Of a DNA stretch of 64,000 nt, positions 54,041 to 64,000 are shown piece by piece. Source of the stretch: Luscinia megarhynchos. Lineage: Eukaryota; Chordata; Aves; Passeriformes; Turdidae. The position numbers and the translations under genes are program-made. Position 1 is the stretch's first letter. Every line of letters begins with the position of its first letter. Location: contig JAPFBE010000002.1 of the NCBI GenBank assembly GCA_034336665.1, positions 80,296,905-80,360,904 on the forward strand, read 5' to 3'. Under the pieces are notes generated by a model. That model did no database searches, had not been told where the DNA came from, and worked only from the letters and a program-made list of their open reading frames with translations.

Positions 54041-57000
54041 ATTTACACCTCATATCATCTGTTCTACTGTCTCTGCTTGACTGGGGACTAGGCCATGCCT
54101 CTTTGGTGCTACCACATAAATGTTAAAACTTAACCATCATCTGGTCTTCAAAAAGGGCAGCTCCAATTCCTTTTTTTTTTGTTTTTTTTTGTGGAAAGTA
54201 ACTATTTGAAATATTGTTTTAATAATAAAAAACCAGAATTAATATCTGCTTGGCCAGTTCTTATGTCAAGATCTAGGACAGATTGCTGGATAGTATTTAA
54301 CATTCAGACTGGAAGTATTACTTTGGCCCTTAGGCAAAATGTACCAGAAACTTGTCTAGGGTCATGCCAACAACAAATGATGAAGACAGCAAACATTTTT
54401 AAAACAAATTTAAATATAGTCTTTGAGTTTTTTCAAATAGAGAGACTAAATTTGGACAATTGTCCTGGAAATAAACTCAGAGAAAATCTAGATTTTTTTT
54501 ACTGCTCATCAATTTTCTAAATATTAAAATTTAAAATAATCTGTCAATTCCTATCTCCTCTCCTAGAATTTTGTCTTTACTAGTTTTTAAGTGTTTCCCA
54601 CAGTTCAGTGCCTGCAAACAGTAAAGCAGCTGAACAAAATAGGTACCCCCTAATATTTCCAGATCTTATTCTTTTTTAATGGAATACAGGCAAAGCTATA
54701 TTCCATTTGTCCATAAGAATTTCACTCAAGATTTTGGGTATTTCTTTTGGGTTTTTATTGTATGAAATCAATATTCAAACATATATTCAGTAACTTATCA
54801 GCTAATGCTTGCTAGAGCTTATATCAAATCTGAAAAAGTTAATTTTTATAGTATAACCCAAATGAAAATGTAATTTGTGTGAGATTTGCTTTACTATCTA
54901 CTGTCTACCACATTATTGCAGAGCAAAGCACATTGCTAAGACAATATTTGTGGGACACAAAAGGCTGAAGGTACACAAAAACATTTGTTGATTATGTGAT
55001 ACAGATATACCTCAAATGCATATGTGTCTCAAAGTCTTTTTAGCAACACTGTCTTTTTTCAAAAAAACAAATTGAATAATGCTTACCTTCATTTGAGACC
55101 AATGAAACAAAACAGAGCTGATAGGGTTCATTCTCATTCAGCGTTTCTTTTCAGACCAAAAACCATTCATCTAACTGAATATTTACTCTGTTGTACATCC
55201 AATTCCTTGTAAACACAAAGAAAAGCTGATACTTCAGAAACACACATCTTAGGTAAATATTTTACAGCTATAACACACAAACAGCTCCAGTGACAGGAAT
55301 TCTTGTGTCACATTATAAAAACCTGAGATATAAAACCAGCACACCCTGCCCTTTTGCTTATATCAAACTCTGCTTTGTGGGTGCTTGCTGAGTAGATTGT
55401 GGCTGTCAGGGAACACCTCTGGCACTGGTCAGGACAGTCCTGAGAGGCAGAAGAGTAGGGTACCATGGCTGTCACCTGCCTTGTGACCAAACACACCTCG
55501 TGGGTCCCCTGGCATGCAGTGCATCTCACAGATGGTTCTGCAGATAAATGCTTGGCCAGCAGAGCTGCCTGTCCTGCTGAGAGAGGACCAGGGCTGCCTA
55601 CCTCAACCTTAGAATTTAATTTCACTCAAAATGAGGAGGAAGGGCTTCACTTGTTTATGGACAACAAATAATGTGGTTACAAGTAAATTCATCTTGCCCA
55701 GGGCACATCCAAGTTTAAATCACTGCTCTCAGATTTGAAGCAGTGTCTGAAATGGGGATTCACCATGACAGGTATATGCTTAGCCCCAGTTATGTCTGAT
55801 GTCTGTCTTCTTTGTGGACTCCCTTGCTTTCAAAACATGCTGCAAAGTCTTGATTTCACCCTGCATCAGAATGAAACCAAATGCCAAAACCTCAGAATCT
55901 TCCACGAAACAGAATCCTTGCTTCCTGGCCAGCCTTATTATTGAACCTTAATATGATACAACATGTGTCCATATTTGCACACATGGTCCACAGCCCTTAC
56001 ACATGTGTAAATCCTACTGAAGTCATGTATAAAGGATCAGGCTCTCAGGCTGTTATAGAAAAAGTTCATGTTTCACTGACTTTTTGGTATTCTTTGAAGA
56101 TATTACATTTAGAGTAAATATAGAGAAGTACATGTTATATGCAAGATTTTCAGAGAACATTTAACTTCCACACCAGAAGGTCACATCTAAGGCAATATGG
56201 TCTTGGAACAAGTTCAAAGTTGTCACACTTGATAAAAATAGCTTAAAGGGCACATAACTATGCTGGAATATGGGAAAACAGTGGAACATGAGAGGGAGGA
56301 ATGATTGAAGGCCCCATTACTAATTATGTACATACTTTGTTGCTATTGAAAGCTAGGTTTCCAAGCATGTACATGGTACTTAAGTTAGATAAAAGTGCAA
56401 GCAATTAAAAACCAGAAATGCTTTTGTATTGCTCTATCTAAGGAAAGAACCTTTAACATATATAATTTTATAGAATAAAGGAAAATATTTTAAAAATAAA
56501 TGAACAGAGGATAAATGTGTCTAGGTTTTTTTCTGCTTGTTCTTAGTTTTAAAATTATGTTCACATACTTATATATACTTTGTATACCTTTTTGCATTAC
56601 TAATTAGTATTTTTGTAATACTTCATTGAAAACCAAAACATATATTTATTTTGTTAATATAAGAAGCAACATTGACTTTTTTAATATTTCCCTTCAAACG
56701 GCTGCAATTTTGTTAGTTTCTTCTAACCTCCAAAAAGAGGGCACAAATTTACACAACAAACTGAATCTTAGGAAAAGGTGAATCATGCTGGAGGATGGGC
56801 TGTTATAAATATATGTGGTACATTATAAAAGCATATTCACATTAAACTCCCTCTTGAGGTACACATTGTATTGGCAGTAATTAGCCCTTAGGACTGTGTT
56901 CTATGTATTGATACCTGTTAAGCTACAGTCAAATCTCCTGATGATGTTTAAGCCACACATTTAAGTCAGCCTACAGCCCTTCTGCAAACTGATTTACTTG

Positions 57001-60000
57001 CACCAAAGTTGCACTAAATGGGCAGTTTTCCATGACTGGGACACTCAGTAACTTATGGGTCCTACACAGAAAGCCATATCATACATCTTCCAGTCCAATG
57101 TTTTGATTTATTGTGCTATCATGTTAATTTTGTCCTTGTAAAGAACATAAAATGTAAAGGAATCTTTTACTTTGCTTTAACCAAGAAATTTGCTATATTT
57201 TGCACATACTTTTTAATGATTGAATGCATGGTGCAATCTTTGTACCAAAACATGAAAAAAGCTGATGTTTAATGATTTTGTAATGCAAGACTCTTGGCTT
57301 AATTCTGCCCAGAATTACTACATGCAGGGCTCAGTCACGTCCTAATCCTATTTATCTCAGTGAGGCTCTTGATGATGAGAAAATGAAATTGCTACCTTCC
57401 ATGCTTGGAAAACTAAATTTTAATTCAACTGTATTCTTCACCAGTAGAGAAACTCAGATACAGGCATTTTTTGACCAGGTTTTATCTCACAGGAGACTTA
57501 TACACATTACCATGGAAGGTAACATATTTTACAGCAACAGTCCGCAAAAGGTATGTTTTGTGGCAGTAACACTTTCTTTTTGCCATAGTAATGAGGTGCT
57601 CAAGAATTGAAGATATCTCTTCAACCAGAGAAAGACACCTGAAAGCAAGGGTGTCCCATGCCTCCCATGATGCAAACAGCTAACAGGAGTTTATATCTTC
57701 GAGGATTAGGAAGTAAAAGATAGGAAAAGGGGCCTGAAAACTGAACTCCAGGAGGTGCACTGGATACACAGAACTTCTATACCTCCCTTTTAAAATGTAT
57801 AACCATGGGGAAAGGTTATATTATACTTCGGCAGAGAAGCAACAATGTAATTTATGCTGCTCAGTTTAAAAGCATCACATTTTTATACAATAACAAAAAA
57901 GTAGAGAGTCTGAGTCATTAGAAAAATACTTGCACAGCTGGTAAATTGTATTTTTTATGGACCTTATACATGTGATTGTAAGCACTAAGTATACACATTA
58001 TTAGGGTCAATCTAAATCCAGGCTGATGAAAAATCTGAAGTGTTGGAGGATTTAGAATCTTCCTGTGGATTTTCTTGTAGCCTTCACATCTATGCTTTCA
58101 TTAAAATAATATCTGTTCTAACTTCCCAGGTTTTAAAAGGAGCCTTTACAACATTAACCAGTGCACTGTCTCACAGACTGTACACCCAACAGATTGAAAC
58201 AATACTACCAGGATATGTGGAATAACAACAATATTTATTCTGTATTTTTGTCTTCCTGGAATGGATTGACCACTGATTCAGAAGCAAAGAACTACTGTGA
58301 TATGGCCCTAGCTTCTCACTCAATTGAAGATGGCAATGTTTTAGTGGTTTTACTGCTAACCATCCATGAAAGAGCACAAAAGGTGGCACAGCCCTGGAGA
58401 GTAAGAAGATGAAGGTCTGTGTGGCTGTTACAACCCTGCTAAGAGGATTGTACTGCTCTGTTCTTTCATCTTTGTAAAGTGAGACTGAAACAGTCCATCA
58501 CAAAGCTGGGGGAAAAAATGACTCATCTGCTGTCCATTTTTATTTTGTCTCGGTATGTGGAAAGAAGTGCTTCATTTCTTATTGCATCTGGACAAAGACA
58601 GACCTCCTGGAGGTGCTTCCAGCTCCCTGAAGATACTAGGATGTTTTTGGGTTAAACTCATGCTCTATTCAGGCTTGGGTTCACCTACTTTCCCAGTCAT
58701 ATCTATCCAACACATTTCTTTTGGCTGTATTTCTCTGTGGTCACTAAATCCCTCTCTTTATGTAGTGTACAATTCTGAGAACTGCAGTGAACAGGAAGGT
58801 TTTTAGTAATTTTGACAGTTCACATTATTTGCTGCTGGAAAGCCTTTGAGCTGATAAAGATTGGAAGGAGTGCAATTCTCCATGAGCTAATGCCCATTGC
58901 TTTTATCTCACATGGTTTTAAAGGCCATCCAAGTAATGCAAACTGGATTTACATTACTCCAGTCCAGTGAATTGGATCTCATTGGAAGGATTTTGCTACC
59001 AACATTTTTTGCAGAGCAGCAAAACCAAGAGCTGCAGTCAGAAATTGAAGTAATATTTTACAAGACACTATACAAACCCAGAACAGAAAGATGATCCTTG
59101 CCTGAAAAATATACAATATAAAGGTGTCACTTGGCTCTATGCCTTCCCCAGATGTTGCAGTTGGCATGTGTTTGTGCATCAGCTTTGCTACATGAAAAAT
59201 GGTTGCACCTAATTTCATCCTAAGGAAACAACATGGAGATATGACTGATGGATAGGGAGCCCAAGGACATAATCATATGACAGTGATCCATCAGACAGGG
59301 AGGGTATCAGTTCCCTTGCTCCTAGCTGTTGTCATATTGATAGACATCCTGGTGACAGTGAACTTTATAGAAAGGAGATGACAAAGTATAGTGAGGGTTT
59401 TCAGAGGTGTTTAAAACATGTTGTCTCCATATATGAACAACTGTGTAGGTGATAATATGCACAGGGTAAAAAACTTAGTTTTGGGATGCATATTTGCATC
59501 TCTGCCAGTGCAGAAGGGACTAAGTATCTGCAAGAGTACAGGAGGGACAGTATGGGTAATATCCTCGAAAGAAGTGCAAAGCACTGAAAATTAAATCCTC
59601 CACCTCTGTTGTGAAAAACTCAATGGAGGGATGCAAAGGGGAGGTTGGTACTTTGTAGAGAAATGGTATGGATTTGCAATTGTCAAGCGCTTTAGGAAGG
59701 AGACTGCTGTACCTCAAGACATGAGCTGATGAGAACATGAACTTTGTCTTGCTAACTAATAGCAGCTGTCCCACTTTCAGAAGTTTGCCATTTAGGAAAG
59801 TTTAGGTTACTATGAGACTTTTTTTCCAGCTTCCCTAAAAGAAGCATTCATTTCCCAGTATCAAATTTGTCTATCTGAAAGAAGCAAATACACTCTCCCA
59901 TGAAACACCACTATTTCTGCTTTTTCGCACAGATTGGTTTCTTGTTGAAAAAGAAACTGTGTGAAGCATGAGAGTAAGCAGAGGTATGAAGAGAAAACAG

Positions 60001-61682
60001 CCTAATATGACTCAGTTTTTCCATGTAATTTGTGACCAGAATTAAAATCAGCAGATGTGTTCTGTTGCTATGAGAATATCTTAGAACACTAAATTGTTAG
60101 GCCTAATTTGCATTTCTAGAAATGTCACGTGTTTGAAAACCCAATAAAGGTTATGACAAAACATCTGGATGAAAGAACAAGACTCATTTCTGCAAAGCAG
60201 GTGATTCATAGAGTGTCAGCTTTTCAAATAAAATCTAAAAATTAATTTTGGGAAGTCCTTTCCATCTTACAGACTTGCTGATATTTGTTCTTAGGCATGA
60301 GATATCTATGGAAATTTTGAACAAACTATCAGAAATATAGTATCCGAATGTAAGCAAGTTTTATTTTTGCAGTCCATGCAACAAATGTAAACTACTGATA
60401 GACTGTGTTTATTGTATTTACTTCATTTCACACATAGACCTTAAAACTTTCCAATATCAAACAAAATTCAGAAAAGAATGAGGAGCCACCACTAATAAAT
60501 TTTTTTGCAGTATCTTATACAATACTGCAATCATCTCTCACTGAAATAATACTATAAAAAATTACACACTTTATAAAACAGTCTTTTAAATTTTGGTTAT
60601 TATTAATAACCTGTGGTAAGTCAGCACTCTTCCCATCCTTCCAGGTTTTAGATTATATGGAGAAAATAATAGGTGTGTATCATGTAATTGAAATGGCATC
60701 AAGACCACCACGTCCATCATCTTTGGACAAATGAATGATAATAATCTGAAAAGACCTGTTCTGTGCACTATGACTGGACAATATAAAATTGCATAACAAA
60801 AATAGCAAGAAGTTCTTACCATCACCTTAATGCATGTGGGATACAGCCCACCAGAAATCAATATTAATTGATCGTGCATTTCAGAAAAAATGGACTGACA
60901 AAAGAAAATAGTATGTCCTTGGAATTGGAATGCAAGATATGCAATCCTGTCTACTCAGTGAATTTAAGATTGTAGGGAGACTTTCTGCAGCTTCTAATTC
61001 ATACTTAGGTTACTGTTGTTGGCAACACTGAATCTAAAATGTGGGCAGGAAATTACATCAATGAAAAGAAAAAAAATGGAAAGCAAGCAATGGATAGTGG
61101 CTGCTGAAACAGCAAGAAGCACTCACTTAAAAGCAAAAATAAATCCAGAGAGTCTCAAAATTTGCAACCTAACCAAAAATGTCTCAAAACTGCTGTGTGA
61201 TGAATAGACTCTACACCTTGTTTTTCAGGGAGCAGAGACAATTCTGAGCAGTCATTCTATCAGAAGTGGGATCCTTGCAGAGCTTTTATAGCTATTGATT
61301 TTTGGAGAGGTGTGAAATAGTTACTTAGTTTCCTGACAAAATACATCAGAAAATCATTTAATGTTAGCATCTATAAGTTCTCTGAGCGAAAAGAATTAGC
61401 CTATTTAAAGCCTGAAAGTTATATCCTAGGACAAAAAGCTAAAAAATTACTAAAAATTCTGGAAATGATAAGAAGCCTCCCTCTTTTAAAAGATCCATGT
61501 ATCTAAATTACCTACTTTCCATATTTTCCCTTTAGTTCTTTGTACCTTCACAAACTGATTTCTCCTTATACAGATTGATTTCAATATTAGGACCCATGTT
61601 TGCTTATCTATAAATCCAAGAAACCCAGGAGATCAGTCCTGAAATAATAAAGATTTTATTCACATGGAGCTGTGGCTGCCGT

Positions 61683-62013
61683 TCAGGTTCCAAGGGTGAC
61701 TTTGCAGAGCTGACACATTTTTTTGGCTTTGCAGTTCTTATTCTGTCCAACATGCCTGATATTCATTAAAATCAGTTCTACAATATGTAAATCAAATCTA
61801 AGATCATTTTTGTTCACATGATGAAGAAATTTTAGAACAGACTTCAGCTTCTGCAGGAATGTTCCTGGTACAGCTGCAGGACAAGCCAAAGAAAGGGTGT
61901 CACAGAGTGTTACAATTTCACTGAAAAAGCTCACCTTGCCAATAAAAGGAACTGAATTTTAGCATAGTTCCAGCAAAAAGGGTCCTGAGCTTTGCCATTT
62001 TTATCTTCATCCT
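61683..62013 (-). other. candidate two-exon 3' end of a small unrecognised gene, complement(join(61683..61873,61935..62013))
   Basis: On the minus strand a pyrimidine-rich acceptor (GTTGGTTCTTTAG) precedes a 79-base segment, 62013 to 61935. That segment ends in a consensus donor, AAG|GTGAGC. After a 61-base gap the acceptor GGCTTGTCCTGCAG opens a second segment at 61873. One frame runs through both: an ATG at 62010-62008 gives 87 codons ending with TGA 61685-61683. An AATAAA follows within about 30 bases. The predicted end contains a Cys pattern C-x5-C-x2-C (NCKAKKMCQLC) after a hydrophobic/amphipathic helix-like stretch (FLQKLKSVLKFLHHVN). I do not recognise the protein. A 61-base intron is at the lower limit for vertebrates, and no upstream exon was identified with confidence. 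Confidence 0.22.
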
Positions 62014-62019
62014 CTAAAG

Positions 62020-64000
62020 AACCAACAGATGACACAGAAAGAAGGTGTCGGTTACTTTTAAACTTTTGATAACATATAAAAATTTTTACTGAGGAAAAGT
62101 CATAATAGCAGTATGTCATAAATATTTTTTAAAATATATTGATAGCATGTTTATGCATTTTATATTTACTGAAAATCATTTTATAGGTTCAAATACATAT
62201 AAAATCCAAGACCTGTAATTTTTTGTAAATATAAATATGCAAATACCAGAGAAAGGTGATTATTTAACTCCCGAAAAGCAGGAGTATTTTAAAGGACTGC
62301 ATGCTAGAAGTTGTCACTAGAAATACACATTTTGCCTGAACAGAACAGCAACAGTCTAATAAAACCTGTGTGAAACTTCTAGTACATAAATCTCCTCATA
62401 CCCAGAGGCGGTAATAACTTACATGTTTCTCTACATATACAGTTTAAAATTGTCAAACATATATTTCATGTACTGGAACCAGAAATAACATCTTCTTGGC
62501 TGACTTTTTTGCATGTATTTCATAATTAGGTGTAGAAGTCAAAGATACTACTTTCTACCCAAAGGACACATAAACCCTTCAAGCATATCAGAACAGGTCA
62601 AATTTCACTATATACCCTAAAACTTCACTACTGGAAGGTGGGTAACTGTTTTCCTGTGTTAACTAATTCAACAAAAACTTGAAAAACAGTTTCCAGTTCT
62701 AACTATCCTGGTTAGACAGCCATGCTTGCCTCTCATGTTGTATCTGAAAATTATACACCTAGAAGACTAAAACTGTGCATTTCCAGCCTGTTCCATTCAA
62801 GTTTCTTGTCCTTCATTCATTCCAGTGCGTGAGTAAGATTCAGGACAATGCACTCCTGGAGATGCAATACTGCCTCTTTATTGAGGTTTAATCATTCCCA
62901 AAGCAACCAAATATATGTACAAAGAATTTATGCATGTAGGCTACATTTTAAAACACCAGTTAGTGTAGCTAAATCCTTATATTTTGAGTGCACCATCACT
63001 GTCTACACCAAAACAAGTTGACTGTTAGTCCATGGCTCAGTCCATTGAGGAGAGGGGATTGGACAAATATTCACCCCACTAACTCAGAGTGAACACACAC
63101 CCACAGAGGAGGCATCAGGCAAGACTGGTGAAGCTTGAGCTGGGTTAGCATCTGAATCTGCATAAATTATCCTGCTCCCCATTGTACTGAGCATCCTGTC
63201 CCCAGCTGCTGTCGGGATTAGCAGAGCTGGGGAAAGCATTTTCCTAAAAAACCAGGTGAGGCAGCAATGAGCTGGGATTATATATCAAAAGCTTCCCAGA
63301 ACTTCATGACCTTTGATCACTGAATTAATACCTTTTTCTTTACTTAGAGTGAATGCAACTGTTTCAGCAGACTCTTGCTCATAATCATAGTTTACAAGCA
63401 ATAAATTTATTTTGATCTTTTTTGAATACTATTTTTTCAGTTTTAAAGGTGCCACAATTTAATCCATTTTCCTTACCACTTGAAAAAAATATTGCTTCAA
63501 GACTACAGCTGAGACCTCTTTCACTATAATTTTCAGGCACAATTTTGGGAATAGAAGAACATATAAAACTTAGGATAGACAACTGTTTGCACCTTAAAAT
63601 TTAGAAAATGCAAAAAATTCAGGTTACAGTGGAAGCATATGTGCAATTTTTTAAAAAAAATACTTTTAATGTTTCCAAATTTCAAATCTATATGCATTTT
63701 GGTGAACTTGAAAATAACCCCATAGTAACATGGGGGCTATTATAGTAATAAAATCGGCATGGCAATTTTTGTTTCCCAGTTTCTGATTGCTATATATGAT
63801 TTAATAATTAGGTAACATAACATCACTAATAACCTATTTACTTCTTATAGTAAAACAGATTGATTTATATTTTGTTTTTGTTGATGTAGTTTTTTAATGT
63901 TTGAAAAATATTAGAAGATATATATTTTTAGTCAATTTAATTTGAGCTCAGGAAATTCACAGTAAAACAGAGAGGGCAAATCTTAATGTGTTTATAATAT
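62020..64000. other. right end of window, no gene seen
   Basis: AT-rich unique sequence. 62826-63260 contains a minus-strand AATAAA (about 62877-62882) with a short tail ending TTACTCACGCA. This is reminiscent of an LTR end, but no matching left boundary or flanking duplication was found. No CpG island or start of a downstream gene is visible before 64000. Confidence 0.45.

Larger units (their letters stand above)
41448..61640. other. intergenic, no gene seen; scattered simple repeats
   Basis: AT-rich unique DNA. Contains an 18 bp tandem duplication at 41556-41586, a TTGG microsatellite at 43207-43322, purine-rich tracts (about 42780-42990, 43630-44010, 52090-52380), an AT/AG microsatellite at 50037-50085 and a TA run at 51748-51762. 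MIR-like scraps lie at about 51125-51245 and 53930-54040, with a GC-richer islet at 52440-52760. Open frames up to 138 codons (45551-45967) occur without domain evidence. Confidence 0.5.

Noticed and set aside
62403..62520. Possible further minus-strand exon ending at a GTAAGT donor near 62409-62414
   Set aside because: The frame with a cysteine and aromatic-rich stretch meets a TAG before the donor, and the upstream acceptor lacks a pyrimidine tract.

Overview
The window is vertebrate nuclear DNA, most likely from a bird and probably a songbird. It holds one recognisable protein-coding gene, OSR2 (odd-skipped related 2, a C2H2 zinc-finger transcription factor), on the + strand in the first 7 kb. 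About 57 kb of essentially gene-free DNA follows. The bird assignment is inference. It rests on CpG-rich exons beside AT-rich flanks, very low interspersed-repeat content, an old CR1 LINE fragment, a few MIR-like remnants, and a short LTR whose layout resembles avian endogenous-retrovirus LTRs.

Region 1-7.1 kb, the OSR2 locus. A CpG-island promoter (about 560-1400) and a non-coding first exon (ending at 1403) are followed by a 2.8 kb intron. Three coding exons lie at 4242-4968, 5622-5721 and 6408-6590, and a short 3' UTR carries AATAAA signals at 6944 and 7049. All splice sites are canonical. The spliced protein is 312 residues with five C2H2 fingers, matching the long vertebrate OSR2 form. 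Finger 2 is split by intron 2 inside an arginine codon.

Region 7.1-35.9 kb. No convincing gene. The content is unique sequence with islands that look like conserved regulatory DNA: CpGs kept in AT-rich surroundings, homeobox and forkhead-like cores, and no repeat signature. The best are about 7.26-7.50, 12.74-13.03, 16.79-17.54 and 18.94-20.60 kb. OSR2 is a developmental regulator (limb, palate, joint, urogenital), so distal enhancers in this flank are expected. There is also a small minisatellite at 11.96 kb, a MIR-like remnant at 16.2 kb and several GC-rich islets.

Region 35.9-61.6 kb. This holds a roughly 650 bp CR1-family LINE remnant (35915-36565, minus), a candidate solo LTR (41067-41447, minus) with a 5 bp flanking repeat, and a TTGG microsatellite that contains a perfect single-base-loop G-quadruplex motif (43305-43319). 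There are also AT/AG microsatellites, purine-rich tracts and two more MIR-like remnants. I see no supported gene here.

Region 61.6-64 kb. The most interesting unexplained feature is a minus-strand exon-like pair at 61683-62013. It has a good acceptor, a consensus donor, a 61 bp intron, a second good acceptor, one open frame through both parts, and a polyadenylation signal just past the stop. It could be the 3' end of a small unrecognised gene, or chance. No neighbouring gene such as VPS13B, expected downstream from vertebrate synteny, is visible before the window ends.
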